Notes under the pieces: model-generated
The model's database searches: none
What the model saw: the letters and a program-made list of their open reading frames with translations, nothing else
What the model was told of the DNA's origin: nothing
Part shown: in pieces, positions 35,395 to 44,665 of the stretch
Layout: the number at the start of each line of letters is the position of its first letter
Numbering within the stretch: the stretch's first letter is position 1
Source of the DNA: Streptomyces sp. 549
GTDB taxonomy: Bacteria; Actinomycetota; Actinomycetes; Streptomycetales; Streptomycetaceae
DNA: 64,000 nt
Direction of reading: 5' to 3'
Assembly (NCBI RefSeq): GCF_030124175.1
Contig: NZ_JASKMT010000003.1
Span: 1-64,000 of the forward strand
Translations under genes and position numbers: made by a program

Positions 35395-38300
35395 ATGGCG
35401 GGGGCAACGAGCGAACTGCGGGAAAGCGACCGGCTGGAGGCGGAGCGCCTGCTCGCACAGGCCGTCGAGGAGGAGGTGCGCCGGTCCGGCGGCACCGCGG
35501 ACGGCCAGGTGCTGTACGCCCGCGCCCGCGCCTCGCTGGACGAGATGACGGCGCGGGCACACGAGGAGTACGCCGGGTACGTGCGCGCCGTGGACGCGGC
35601 GTCGCCGAGCCGGCTCTCCGAACGGTTCACCGGGCGGTCGCTGGGCCCGGCCGCGGGCGGAGTGTCGGCCGCGGCGGTGGCGATCCTGCTGTTCGACCGC
35701 GGTCACGGCTTCGCGGAGGCGATGGGCGCTGCGGCGGTCGTCGCGGCCGTCGGCGTCCTGGGCGTGGTGACGCAGGCCCTCGTCGCGCACCTGTGGGCGG
35801 CTCAGCGCGGCGCGGGCACTCAGCAGCAGCCCGGCGGCGTCGAGTCGTTGAAACGGGAGTGGCTGACGGCCCTGGAAGTGCGGGGCGTGCGGCCCTTCCT
35901 GGAGCAGCAGCGCATGGTGGTACCGCGCCAGCAGCGCGGCGGCAGCGCCGCGGTGCAGCGGCGCCGGGCCCAGCCGCAGCTGCGCGGCCGGGACCGCAGC
36001 GCCGCCGCCCGGCAGCGCAACCTGCTGGAGCAGTCGTTCGTACAACTCCCCTCTCCTGAGGCGCAGTTCGCCGGACGCCGGGTCGAACTGGGGCAGATCG
36101 CCCAGTGGGTGCGGCAGGGCCGGGCCAGCACCGCCACCCGCTCCACCGTGGTGGTGCTGCACGGGCCGGCCGGGTCGGGGCGGTCCGCACTGGCCGTCCG
36201 CGCCGCCCACGACCTGCGCGACCTGTTCCGCGGCGCGTGCCTGGTGGACCTGCGCGGCGACTCCTCCGAGGGCAAACCGCTCAGCACCCGCGACGCGCTG
36301 CTGCACCTGCTGAACCGGCTGGGCGCTCCCCGCGAGCAGCTGCTGTTCCGCGGCTCGGGGCGGGAGGGCCCGCAGGACGACCAGCACCAGCGCCGGCTGG
36401 TGGAGCTGTACCACCGCCACCTGGCCGAACTGGCGGTCACCGTGGTCCTCGACGACGCCACCGACGCCGAGCAGGTGGCGGCGCTGGTCCCGGCCCGCTC
36501 CGACTCCCTGGTGCTGGTGACCGCCCCGGGTCCGCTGGACCTGCCCGAGGACCTGCCCGCCCACGTGCACCAGTTGGAACTGGGCCGGCTGGACGAGGCA
36601 GGGGCGGAGGAGGTGCTGCGCGCGGCGGCGCCGGCCGGCGGCCCCTACGACGCGAGCGGCTACGAACGGGTCGCCCAGTGGTGCGGCGGGCTGCCGTTCC
36701 CACTGCGGCTGGCCGGGTCCGCGCTGAGCGCCGACCGCACCGCGGCCCGGGTCGCGGACGACCTGGCCGCCTACGGCCCGGCCGGTTCGGTGGAGCCGGT
36801 GCAGCGCGCCCTGGCACTGCGCTACGCCGACCAGCCGGAAGCGGCACGCCGGCTGCTGCGGCGGCTGGCGCTCGCCGGGCGGGCCAGCCTGGGTCCGGCC
36901 GCCGGGGCGGCACTGCTGTCGACGACCGAACGGGAGGCGGGCCGGCAGCTCGCTGAGCTGGCCCGGGCCGGGCTGATCCAACCGGCCCGCGGCGACCGCT
37001 ACCGCCTGCACGGCCTGGTGCGCCGGTTCGCCCGGTCCAGGCTGCTGGACGAGGAGCCCGCCGAGGAGCGGAGCGCCGCGCAGGAGCGGCTGATCCGCAG
37101 CTACGCCGAGCTGGCCGACACCGTGATCCGCATGGTCGACGGCAAGACGTCGACCCGCGCGGACCACTTCGGCAGCCACGGCTTCCCCTCGCTGGACGCG
37201 GCGCTGCGCTGGCTGGACGACGAGTCCAGCTTCATCACCGCCACACTGCGGCACGTCAACGAGGGCGTCGACCAGGCAGCCGTGCTGCACCTGCTGGGCG
37301 CGCTGTGCGACTACTGCCTGCTGCGCGGCGACCTGTACCGGTTGGGCGAGCTGAACGAGCTGACGCAAGCCGTCGACCGGGGACTGCTGACCCGGTCCGT
37401 GCAGTGGCGCACCGGCGTGGCGGCCCGGCAGCTGGGCGAGCTGGACCGTTCGCACACCACGCTGTCGTCGGTGGTGAACCTCTACCTGGAGGCCGACCAC
37501 CAGGCCGGGGCCGCGCGCACCCTGCGCGAGCTGGGCATCACCCTGCACCACCAGGGGCAGCTGCCCGAGGCCGCCGCGAAGCTCACGGAGGCGCTGCGGC
37601 TGCAGACCGGTGAGGGACTGGAGGGCGACCGGGGGTGGACGCTGCACGCCCTGGCGGCGGTCGAACGGGACCGCGGCCGGGTCGGGCCGGCCATCGACAT
37701 GCTGCACCGGTCGCTGGCACTGCACCGGGCCAGCGAGAGTGTGCACGGCCAGGCGTGGGCCCACTTCCAGCTCGGCCAGACGCTGCTGCTCGTCGGGGAC
37801 GTCGCGGGCGCCGAGTCGGAACTCGACGAGGCACGCGAGGACTACCGGCGCAGCCAGGACCGGCGCGGCCAGGCGTGGGTGGAGACGCAGCTCGCCCGCG
37901 CCCGCCTGTACGCGGGTGAGTCGGCAGAGGCGCTGGAGTCCCTGGTGGGTGCGCTGGCCCGGCACCGGGAGAGCGAGGACGCCCGGGGTGAGGCGTGGAC
38001 GCTGTACTACCTGGGGCTGGCTCACGAGGAGGCCGGGGACCGGGACAGCGCCGTGCAGGAACTGGAACGGGCCAGGTCCGGATTCAGCCGGATGCGGGAT
38101 GTCTACGGACTGGCCTGCGCCCGGCACCACCTGGGCCGCGTCACCCGGGACCAGCGGGCCGCGAAGACCGGGACCCTGCACAACAGCGGCTTCGCCCGGC
38201 AGCTGCTCCAGGACGCGAGGACGGACTTCCGCCGGGTCGGCGCCGCGCACGGCGAGGCCTGGTCCTGCCTGGAGCTGGCGGTGGTCGACGCCGGCAACGC

Positions 38301-38691
38301 CAAGGCCGTGCAGGCCCTGGAGCTGGCCGACGAGGCGCTGCGCCTGTTCACCGGCGGCTACGGCGACACGGCCGGTGGCGGGTCCGCAGCCGGGGACGAC
38401 GACGGCGCGGGCGACCGGCGGGGAGCGGACTGGGCGCGGTTCCTGCGCTGCACGCTGCTGCCGTTCGCCTCACCGGGCGGCTCCGAGGTGGGCGCCGCCG
38501 TGGCGCAGCAGGAGCTGGCGTCACTGCGACGCGAGGGCCACCCGCAGCGCGACCCGGCGGTGGAGGAGGCCGCCGAGACCTACGCCCTGATGCTGGACCG
38601 CGGGGTGCAGCCCGAGTCCGGCTGGCAGGCCTGGCACCTGGGCCTGGTGCCCACCCGGCAGGCCCGCGACGTGCTGGGCGTCACCGGCTGA
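35395..38691 (+). CDS. Membrane-linked STAND-type ATPase with TPR repeats
   Basis: The 1098-residue protein starts at ATG 35395 after GAGAGG. Residues about 83-135 form two membrane helices (LGPAAGGVSAAAVAILLF and AMGAAAVVAAVGVLGVVTQA). The NTPase domain follows with Walker A VVVLHGPAGSGRSALAVRAA near residue 256 (Lys replaced by Arg) and Walker B LAVTVVLDDATDAEQVAALV near 348. A winged-helix-like stretch GRQLAELARAGLIQPARGDR with YRLHGLVRRFARSRLLDE comes next. From about residue 640 to 990 there are many TPR-like repeats, for example HLLGALCDYCLLRGDLYRLG and WAHFQLGQTLLLVGDVAGAE. This resembles the AfsR/NB-ARC part of SARP regulators but without a DNA-binding activator domain. Divergent from the subtilase gene. 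Confidence 0.8.
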   Translation: MAGATSELRESDRLEAERLLAQAVEEEVRRSGGTADGQVLYARARASLDEMTARAHEEYAGYVRAVDAASPSRLSERFTGRSLGPAAGGVSAAAVAILLFDRGHGFAEAMGAAAVVAAVGVLGVVTQALVAHLWAAQRGAGTQQQPGGVESLKREWLTALEVRGVRPFLEQQRMVVPRQQRGGSAAVQRRRAQPQLRGRDRSAAARQRNLLEQSFVQLPSPEAQFAGRRVELGQIAQWVRQGRASTATRSTVVVLHGPAGSGRSALAVRAAHDLRDLFRGACLVDLRGDSSEGKPLSTRDALLHLLNRLGAPREQLLFRGSGREGPQDDQHQRRLVELYHRHLAELAVTVVLDDATDAEQVAALVPARSDSLVLVTAPGPLDLPEDLPAHVHQLELGRLDEAGAEEVLRAAAPAGGPYDASGYERVAQWCGGLPFPLRLAGSALSADRTAARVADDLAAYGPAGSVEPVQRALALRYADQPEAARRLLRRLALAGRASLGPAAGAALLSTTEREAGRQLAELARAGLIQPARGDRYRLHGLVRRFARSRLLDEEPAEERSAAQERLIRSYAELADTVIRMVDGKTSTRADHFGSHGFPSLDAALRWLDDESSFITATLRHVNEGVDQAAVLHLLGALCDYCLLRGDLYRLGELNELTQAVDRGLLTRSVQWRTGVAARQLGELDRSHTTLSSVVNLYLEADHQAGAARTLRELGITLHHQGQLPEAAAKLTEALRLQTGEGLEGDRGWTLHALAAVERDRGRVGPAIDMLHRSLALHRASESVHGQAWAHFQLGQTLLLVGDVAGAESELDEAREDYRRSQDRRGQAWVETQLARARLYAGESAEALESLVGALARHRESEDARGEAWTLYYLGLAHEEAGDRDSAVQELERARSGFSRMRDVYGLACARHHLGRVTRDQRAAKTGTLHNSGFARQLLQDARTDFRRVGAAHGEAWSCLELAVVDAGNAKAVQALELADEALRLFTGGYGDTAGGGSAAGDDDGAGDRRGADWARFLRCTLLPFASPGGSEVGAAVAQQELASLRREGHPQRDPAVEEAAETYALMLDRGVQPESGWQAWHLGLVPTRQARDVLGVTG

Positions 38692-38787
38692 GCACCGGGC
38701 ACCCCGCGCCCGGGCACACCGGCCCGACAGCCCGGCACACCAGCTTGCCGGGCCGGGCGGGGTGCGCCGGGCCGCCGACTGCGGCCG

Positions 38788-39039
38788 TCAGCTCCGGCCA
38801 CGGCCCGCGGGGCCGGAGGCCGGAGCTGACGCGCCCGGCTTCTCGGCGTCCTCGGGCGCCTCGTCGAACTCGACCTTCTGCATCTGCCGGTTCATCGACT
38901 TCATCAGGAACCAGACGGCCAGGCCCATCGCTGCGAAGACGAGAAAACCGAGCACGCCCGGCGTGACCTTGTTCTCGTCGAACGTGTCGGCGAGCTGGAC
39001 GAGCTCGGGCGCGTACATCAGGCTCTCCATGGCACTCAT
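38788..39039 (-). CDS. Small single-span membrane protein downstream of mca
   Basis: The 83-residue protein has one membrane helix, VLGFLVFAAMGLAVWFLM, after an N-terminal MSAMESLMYAPELVQLADTF. A basic segment KSMNRQMQKVEFDE follows, then a disordered acidic tail. It starts four bases after the mca stop, so the two are co-transcribed. Small proteins of this kind next to mca are conserved in streptomycetes as I recall. The function is unknown. Confidence 0.8.
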   Translation of the reverse strand: MSAMESLMYAPELVQLADTFDENKVTPGVLGFLVFAAMGLAVWFLMKSMNRQMQKVEFDEAPEDAEKPGASAPASGPAGRGRS

Positions 39040-39043
39040 GACG

Positions 39044-39925
39044 TCAATTGTCGCGGATGCCGGCGAAGAGGTCGTCCTCGGGTAGCGAAGTGTCCACCAG
39101 CGACTTGGCCAGCTCGTACTCCTCCGTCGGCCAGACCTCCTGCTGGATCTCCATCGGCACCCGGAACCAGCCGCCGTCCGGGTCGATCTGCGTGGCGTGC
39201 GCGATCAGCGCCTTGTCGCGGATGGCGAAGAAGTCGGCGCACGGCACGAAGGTGGTCAGCTCGCGGTCCTTGCGCTGGAACTCGTCCCACCGCTCCAGCC
39301 ACTCCCCGTAGGGGGAGTCCATGCCGCGGCTCAGCAGCGCCTCGTGCAGGGCGAGCGTGCGCTGCCGGTTGAAGCCCTGGTTGTAGTAGAGCTTCTGCGG
39401 CTGCCAGGCCGGGCCCGCCTCCGGGTAGCGGTCCGGGTCGCCGGCCGCGTCGAAGGCGATCATGGAGATGGTGTGCGTCATGATGTGGTCCGGGTGCGGA
39501 TACCCGCCGTTCTCGTCGTACGTCGTCACGACGTGCGGCCTGAACTCGCGGATCAGCCTCACCAGCGCCCCGGCGGCCTCCTCCGGGTCCTGCAGCGCGA
39601 AGCACCCCTCGGGCAGCGGCGGCAGCGGGTCGCCCTCCGGCAGCCCGGAGTCGACGAACCCCAGCCACGCCTGCTGCACGCCCAGGATCTCGCGGGCCTC
39701 GTCCATCTCCTTGCGGCGGACCTCGTGGATGTTCTCCTCGACGTACTTGTCGCCCTTCAGCCTCGGGTTCAGGATCGAGCCGCGCTCGCCACCCGTGCAG
39801 GTGGCGACCAGCACGTCCACTCCCTCGGACACGTACTTCGCCATCGTCGCCGCACCCTTGCTCGACTCGTCGTCGGGATGCGCGTGGACGGCCATCAGCC
39901 GGAGCTGCTCAGTCAAGACAGTCAA
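39044..39925 (-). CDS. mca: Mycothiol S-conjugate amidase
   Basis: The 293-residue protein belongs to the LmbE-like zinc hydrolases. The zinc site AVHAHPDDESSKGAA lies near residue 14, the second part is YDENGGYPHPDHIMTH, and CTGGERGSILNPRLKGD follows the first. Mca cleaves mycothiol S-conjugates to a mercapturic acid and GlcN-Ins, the actinobacterial detoxification route for electrophiles and antibiotics. The length and sequence fit Mca rather than the deacetylase MshB. TTG 39925 is preceded by GAGGAAC at seven bases. Cytoplasmic; co-transcribed with the small membrane protein gene. Confidence 0.93.
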   Translation of the reverse strand: MTVLTEQLRLMAVHAHPDDESSKGAATMAKYVSEGVDVLVATCTGGERGSILNPRLKGDKYVEENIHEVRRKEMDEAREILGVQQAWLGFVDSGLPEGDPLPPLPEGCFALQDPEEAAGALVRLIREFRPHVVTTYDENGGYPHPDHIMTHTISMIAFDAAGDPDRYPEAGPAWQPQKLYYNQGFNRQRTLALHEALLSRGMDSPYGEWLERWDEFQRKDRELTTFVPCADFFAIRDKALIAHATQIDPDGGWFRVPMEIQQEVWPTEEYELAKSLVDTSLPEDDLFAGIRDN

Positions 39926-40049
39926 GACCCGTTCCTCGTTAACTCGTCACGACCCCACGGCCGTCAGCGGGCTTCGCGGGCGGCTCCTATAGTGACCGAC
40001 CCCGACCCCTGTTGTATTCCCGGTCCACCGTCCCGGGTACTTTGGTCCC

Positions 40050-40484
40050 GTGGCCACGTCTGACATGTCTCACCAGCACGAAGCACCGCCCGAGGGCCGG
40101 TACGGGCGCTCCGGCGGCGACGAGGCCCGCACCGACCGGCGGCTCAAGCTGCTCGGTGCCGTGCTGGGAGCGGCCTTCCTCGGCCTGATCGGCTGGATCG
40201 GCTTCTCGCACATCTCCAGCGGCAGCCAGATCAGCGGTGAGCTGATCAAGTTCCAGGTGGTCTCCGACGAGGAGGTGCGGGCGCACCTGGAGGTCCGCAA
40301 GGGCTCCGACGTGGAGGGCGTCTGCGCGGTGCGCGCGCTCTCCGAGGACAAGGCGGAGGTCGGCCGCGCCGACTTCGCCTTCGACGGCGCGCGGAGCCGC
40401 ATCGACGAGGTCGTCTCGCTGCGCACCACCGCCCGCGCCACCTCCGCCCAACTGCTCCGCTGCCAGCGCACGGACGGCGACTGA
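40050..40484 (+). CDS. Single-span membrane protein of DUF4307 type
   Basis: The 144-residue protein has a charged N-terminus of about 30 residues, a membrane helix LLGAVLGAAFLGLIGWIGF and an extracytoplasmic domain containing ISGELIKFQVVSDEEVRAHL, EVRKGSDVEGVCAVRALSED and LLRCQRTDGD with two Cys that may pair. The position between mca (divergent) and greA is standard for this family in streptomycetes. The function is unknown. Confidence 0.8.
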   Translation: MATSDMSHQHEAPPEGRYGRSGGDEARTDRRLKLLGAVLGAAFLGLIGWIGFSHISSGSQISGELIKFQVVSDEEVRAHLEVRKGSDVEGVCAVRALSEDKAEVGRADFAFDGARSRIDEVVSLRTTARATSAQLLRCQRTDGD

Positions 40485-40499
40485 GCGGACGGACACGGA

Positions 40500-40517
40500 G
40501 TGTCACAGCTCTGACAC
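40500..40517. promoter_or_regulatory. 18-bp palindrome upstream of greA
   Basis: GTGTCA-CAGCTC-TGACAC is a near-perfect palindrome with central AGCT, 15 bases after the DUF4307-type stop and 125 bases before greA. It could be a repressor site or a short terminator stem. The AT-rich stretch after it (40530-40620) probably contains the greA promoter. Confidence 0.35.
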
Positions 40518-40641
40518 CGAACGCTCGCCCTTCTTCCGTTTTCCCCGGTAATTGTTAGAGTCGACGTTTCGCCCACCCTCGAAGGCGCACCTTCTCGGGT
40601 AGGGCGTTGCTTTATATCCCGAGTACCTGCAAGGAGCACCT

Positions 40642-41139
40642 GTGACCCAGACCAGCGACAACGTCACCTGGCTGACCCAGGAGGCGTACGACCAGCTCAA
40701 GTCGGAGCTGGACTATCTGTCGGGTCCCGCACGTACCGAGATCGCCAAGAAGATCGAGGCGGCCCGGGAAGAGGGTGACCTGCGAGAGAACGGCGGATAC
40801 CACGCGGCGAAGGAGGAGCAGGGCAAGCAGGAGCTGCGGGTACGCCAGCTGACCCAGCTCCTGCAGAACGCGAAGGTCGGTGAGACCCCCGCTGACGACG
40901 GTGTGGTCGAGCCCGGCATGGTCGTCACGATCGCCTTCGACGGCGACCCGGACGACACGCTCACCTTCCTGCTCGCCTCGCGGGAGTACGCCAGCTCCGA
41001 CATCGAGACCTACTCCCCGCAGTCGCCGCTCGGCAAGGGCGTCAACACGAAGAAGGTCGGCGAGGACGCCGAGTACGAGCTGCCGAACGGCAAGATGGCC
41101 GCGGTGAAGATCCTCGACGCCAAGCCCTACCAGGGCTGA
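40642..41139 (+). CDS. greA: Transcription elongation factor GreA
   Basis: The 165-residue protein has the N-terminal coiled coil EIAKKIEAAREEGDLRENGG followed by YHAAKEEQGKQELRVRQL; the acidic tip (D and E in EEGDLREN) drives RNA cleavage by RNA polymerase. The C-terminal FKBP-like domain holds VVEPGMVVTIAFDGDPDD and SPLGKGVNTKKVGEDAEYEL. The start is the GTG at 40642 after AAGGAGCACC. GreA rescues backtracked polymerase through the secondary channel. The gene stands alone and ends at a strong terminator. Confidence 0.95.
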   Translation: MTQTSDNVTWLTQEAYDQLKSELDYLSGPARTEIAKKIEAAREEGDLRENGGYHAAKEEQGKQELRVRQLTQLLQNAKVGETPADDGVVEPGMVVTIAFDGDPDDTLTFLLASREYASSDIETYSPQSPLGKGVNTKKVGEDAEYELPNGKMAAVKILDAKPYQG

Positions 41140-41171
41140 GCCGCACCGGGCCCGGCCCGGCCTCGGACGTT

Positions 41172-41207
41172 GCGGAACCCCCGGCGACCGCACGCCGGGG
41201 GTTCCGC
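41172..41207 (+). terminator. Intrinsic terminator of greA
   Basis: GCGGAACCCCCGGCG and CGCCGGGGGTTCCGC form a perfect 15-bp stem with loop ACCGCA, 32 bases after the greA stop. The convergent ABC permease gene ends at 41246, so the hairpin can serve both directions. Confidence 0.88.
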
Positions 41208-41245
41208 CGTGTCCGGAGCCGGACACGATCGCTCCGCGCGCGGCC

Positions 41246-42115
41246 TCAGACGGTGGCCGAGCGGTACTTGCGGACGGCCAGGGTCCGGAAGACCAGCACG
41301 ATGAGCACCGAGTACAGCACCGACGCCAGCACCGGGTTCTGCATCGGCCAGGCGTCCGGCGCCTGGTAGCCCGGCGGCAGGTTGCCGAACAGCTCGCGGG
41401 CAGCGACCACCGTCGCACTGAACGGGTTCCACTCGGCGACGTGCTGGAGGAACGCCGGCATGTTCTGCGACGGCACGAACGCCACCGAGACGAACGTCAG
41501 CGGGAACAGCCAGATCAGGCCGCCGGAGGTGGCCGCCTCTGGCGTGCGCACGCTGAGGCCGATCAGCGCGCCGATCCAGGTGAAGGCGTAGCCGAGAAGC
41601 AGCAGCAGGCCGAAGGCGGCCAGCGCCTTCGGTACGCCGTTGTGCGCGCGCCAGCCGACGAGCAGCGCGACGACGGCAAGGACCACCAGAGTGAGCGCCG
41701 TCTGCACCGCGTCCGCCAGGGTGCGTCCGGTCAGTACCGCGCCGCGGGCCATCGGCAGGGAACGGAACCGGTCGATGAGGCCCTTGTGCATGTCCTCGGC
41801 GATGCCGGCCCCGGCGCCCGCGGTGGCGAAGGTGACGGTCTGCGCGAAGATGCCCGCCATCAGGAACTCGCGGTAGGCGGCCGGGTCCAGCCCGGCGCCG
41901 GGAATGTTGATCGAGCCGCCGAAGACGTAGCTGAACAGCACCACGAACATGATCGGCTGGATCAGCCCGAAGATCACCACCTCCGGGATGCGCAGCATCC
42001 GCAGGAGGTTGCGCTTGGCGACGATCAGCGAGTCGGAGACCGACTGGCCGATGCCGCCGCCCTTGGGAACGACGGGTCGGGGCGCCGTTCCGGTGGTGTC
42101 GGTGGGGGCACTCAT
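41246..42115 (-). CDS. DrrB-like ABC-2 type permease
   Basis: The 289-residue protein has six membrane helices, among them VVIFGLIQPIMFVVLFSYVF and LWLFPLTFVSVAF-like segments, and the ABC-2 signature EDMHKGLIDRFRSLPMARGA followed by VLTGRTLADA. It pairs with the ATPase encoded immediately upstream (ATGA overlap) and would form an exporter for a hydrophobic drug-like compound. The DrrAB family is named for daunorubicin self-resistance, but many streptomycetes carry such pairs outside clusters. The substrate is unknown. Confidence 0.9.
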   Translation of the reverse strand: MSAPTDTTGTAPRPVVPKGGGIGQSVSDSLIVAKRNLLRMLRIPEVVIFGLIQPIMFVVLFSYVFGGSINIPGAGLDPAAYREFLMAGIFAQTVTFATAGAGAGIAEDMHKGLIDRFRSLPMARGAVLTGRTLADAVQTALTLVVLAVVALLVGWRAHNGVPKALAAFGLLLLLGYAFTWIGALIGLSVRTPEAATSGGLIWLFPLTFVSVAFVPSQNMPAFLQHVAEWNPFSATVVAARELFGNLPPGYQAPDAWPMQNPVLASVLYSVLIVLVFRTLAVRKYRSATV

Positions 42116-43107
42116 ATGGTCGCCTCCGTGTTCTGGTCGTCGGTGGAGTCGCCGCCCTCAGCCCGCTCGGCTGCGGCGTGGCCGGTGAGCGAGATGAACA
42201 CGTCGTCGAGCGTGGGACGACGCAGCGCGATGTCGTCGATCTCGACACCGCGCCCGTCGAGGTCGCGGATGATCTCGGCGAGCAGCTTCGCGCCGCCGCT
42301 GACCGGCACGGTCAGCTTGCGGGTGTGCTGGTCGAGGGTGACCGCGCCCTTGCCGACCCCGCCGAGGACCTCCCGGGCGGCGTCGATCTGGTCGCGTTCG
42401 TGGACCACGACCTCCACCCGCTCCCCGCCGGTGCGGGCCTTGAGCTGGTCGGAGGTGCCGCGGGCGATGACCTTGCCGTGGTCCACGACGGCGATGTCGT
42501 CGGCCAGCCGGTCGGCCTCCTCCAGGTACTGGGTGGTCAGCAGCAGCGTGGTGCCGCCGGCCACCAGTTCCTGGATGACGTCCCACAGTTCCTGCCGGTT
42601 GCGCGGGTCGAGGCCGGTCGTCGGCTCGTCCATGAACATCACCGGCGGGCTGACCACCAGCGCGGCGGCGAGGTCGAGCCGGCGGCGCATGCCGCCCGAG
42701 TAGGTCTTCGCGGTGCGGTCCGCGGCGTCAGCGAGGTGGAAGCGCTCCAGCAGCTCCCCCGCCCGGCGCTTCGCGTCCCGGGCGGACAGCTGGTACAGCT
42801 GTCCCACCATCTGCAGGTTCTCCCGGCCGGTGAGGTATTCGTCGACCGCGGCGAACTGGCCGGACAGGCCGATCGAGCGGCGTACCTCGTTGGGCTGCTT
42901 GAGCACGTCGAGGCCGGCGACGACGGCTCTGCCGCTGTCGGGCACCAGCAGCGTGGTGAGCACCCGCACGGCGGTGGTCTTGCCCGCACCGTTGGGGCCG
43001 AGAAGCCCCAGCACGGTGCCTTCGGGGACGTCGAGGTCGACGCCGTCCAGTGCCCTGACCTCTCCGAAGGTCTTCACCAGACCTTCGGCGTAGATGGCGC
43101 CTGGCAT
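42112..43107 (-). CDS. DrrA-like ABC transporter ATPase
   Basis: The 331-residue protein shows a full ABC cassette: Walker A LLGPNGAGKTTAVRVLTTLL, Q-loop LSGQFAAVDEYLTGRENL, signature TYSGGMRRRLDLAAALV, Walker B VMFMDEPTTGLDP and the H-loop position held by Gln in LLLTTQYLEEADRLADD. The C-terminal DUF4162-type domain ends RRPTLDDVFISLTGHAA. This Gln-for-His change is usual in the DrrA group. TTGGGAG precedes ATG 43107. Forms a two-gene operon with the permease. Confidence 0.92.
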   Translation of the reverse strand: MPGAIYAEGLVKTFGEVRALDGVDLDVPEGTVLGLLGPNGAGKTTAVRVLTTLLVPDSGRAVVAGLDVLKQPNEVRRSIGLSGQFAAVDEYLTGRENLQMVGQLYQLSARDAKRRAGELLERFHLADAADRTAKTYSGGMRRRLDLAAALVVSPPVMFMDEPTTGLDPRNRQELWDVIQELVAGGTTLLLTTQYLEEADRLADDIAVVDHGKVIARGTSDQLKARTGGERVEVVVHERDQIDAAREVLGGVGKGAVTLDQHTRKLTVPVSGGAKLLAEIIRDLDGRGVEIDDIALRRPTLDDVFISLTGHAAAERAEGGDSTDDQNTEATI

Positions 43108-43318
43108 GAATGGTCTCCCAAGGTATGGGGTGTGATGTGCAAAGCGTAGGTTCGCCGGACGAAACCGGCATCAGAAAGGCGCACGGCGACCACGTCCATG
43201 ACGCGGGCCGCGGGCCGCGGTGACCGCCGCCACTCTACGAGAACGCGATGTATCGCGTCATCCGCTTTTCCGCCCGGTTTTCGCTTCCGCGGGGGCGGGA
43301 CGTGGTGCGGTGCGGGGC

Positions 43319-44575
43319 TCAGGCGCGCGGGCCGGCGGCGCCGCGGCTGTCGCCGGGGAACGGGTGCACGGTGTACCCGGCGCGGCGCAGCGCCTCGGCG
43401 ACCTCGGCGCAGTGCTCGGGGCCCTTGGTCTCCAGGTGCACCTCGACCTCGGCCTCGGTCAACCCCAGCCGCGGATCGGTCCGCACGTGGCTGACGTCCA
43501 GGACGTTGGCGTCGGCGGCCGACAGCTCGCCCATCAGCGCGGCCAGTGCGCCCGGCCGGTCGGTGAGGCGCAGCCGCAGCGACAGGTAGCGGCCGGCGGC
43601 GGCCATGCCGTGCCGCAGGGTGCGCTGGAGCACCAGCGGATCGACGTTGCCGCCCGACAGCACCGCCACGACCGGGCCCTCGAACGCCGCCGGATCGCTC
43701 AGCAGCGCCGCGACCGGGCTGGCCCCGGCGGGCTCGACGACCAGCTTGGCGCGTTCCAGGCACAGCAGCAGCGCGCTGGACAGCGCGTCCTCGGAGACGG
43801 TCCGGATCTCGTCGACGAGGTCGCCGACGATCCGGAACGGGACCTCGCCCGGCTGGCCCACCTTGATGCCGTCGGCCATGGTGGCCACCGAGTCCAGCGC
43901 CACCGGCCGGCCCGCCGCCAGCGACGGCGGGTACGCGGCGGCGCCCTCCGCCTGCACGCCCACCACCCGCACGTCGGGACGCAGCGCCTTCACCGCCAGC
44001 GCGACACCCGCCACCAGGCCGCCGCCGCCCACGCCGACGACGATCGTGCGAACCTCGGGGCACTGCTCCAGGATCTCCAGCCCGACCGTGCCCTGGCCGG
44101 CCACCACGTCGGGGTGGTCGAAGGGGTGGATGAACACGGCGCCGGTCCGCTGCGCGTACTCCACGGCCGCGGCCAGCGACTCGTCCACCACCTGCCCGTG
44201 CAGCACCACCTCGGCGCCGTACTCACGGGTCGCGGCGAGCTTGGGCAGCGGCGCGCCGACCGGCATGAACACCGTGGAGCGCACACCCAGCAGCGACGCG
44301 GCCAGCGCCACGCCCTGCGCGTGGTTGCCGGCACTGGCCGCGACCACGCCCCGGGCACGCTCCTCGGCGGTCATCGCGGCGATCCGCACGAAGGCGCCGC
44401 GGATCTTGAAGGAGCCGGTGCGCTGGAGGTTCTCGCACTTGAAGTGCACGGGGGAACCGACCAGCTCGGTGAGATGCCGGCTTCCCTCCATCGCCGTCAT
44501 CCGGGCGACGCCCGCGAGCACCTTGTGGGCGCTGTGGACGTCGTCGACGGTGAGGGCACGGGGGCTTTCAGCCAT
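43319..44575 (-). CDS. ilvA: Threonine ammonia-lyase (threonine dehydratase)
   Basis: The 418-residue PLP enzyme converts threonine to 2-oxobutyrate. The Schiff-base Lys is in RTGSFKIRGAFVRI, SAGNHAQGVALAASLLG is the substrate loop, VGVGGGGLVAGVALAVKAL binds the PLP phosphate and VAVLSGGNVDPLVL closes the site. The C-terminal 80 residues, LRLRLTDRPGALAALMGELS onward, are a single ACT domain. This gives the short form, which is often catabolic or less isoleucine-sensitive. The start at ATG 44575 gives MAESPRALTVDDV; open frame continues upstream over repetitive DNA. Confidence 0.92.
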   Translation of the reverse strand: MAESPRALTVDDVHSAHKVLAGVARMTAMEGSRHLTELVGSPVHFKCENLQRTGSFKIRGAFVRIAAMTAEERARGVVAASAGNHAQGVALAASLLGVRSTVFMPVGAPLPKLAATREYGAEVVLHGQVVDESLAAAVEYAQRTGAVFIHPFDHPDVVAGQGTVGLEILEQCPEVRTIVVGVGGGGLVAGVALAVKALRPDVRVVGVQAEGAAAYPPSLAAGRPVALDSVATMADGIKVGQPGEVPFRIVGDLVDEIRTVSEDALSSALLLCLERAKLVVEPAGASPVAALLSDPAAFEGPVVAVLSGGNVDPLVLQRTLRHGMAAAGRYLSLRLRLTDRPGALAALMGELSAADANVLDVSHVRTDPRLGLTEAEVEVHLETKGPEHCAEVAEALRRAGYTVHPFPGDSRGAAGPRA

Positions 44576-44665
44576 GCGGCCAGTGTGGCAGCACCGGGCC
44601 CCTCGCCACGAACCGAGCCGCCGGGCCCGAGCCGGGCGTGAGCGGAAGCCGAGCCCCAGCCCGGA

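Noticed and set aside
35371..38250. A long open frame antisense to the STAND/TPR gene
   Set aside because: Gln/Arg/Ala-rich translation without domains; the plus strand has Walker motifs and TPR repeats.
41246..43107. DrrAB-type exporter as self-resistance for the left-hand cluster
   Set aside because: It lies about 20 kb away among housekeeping genes; the MFS exporter at 10908 inside the cluster is the better candidate.
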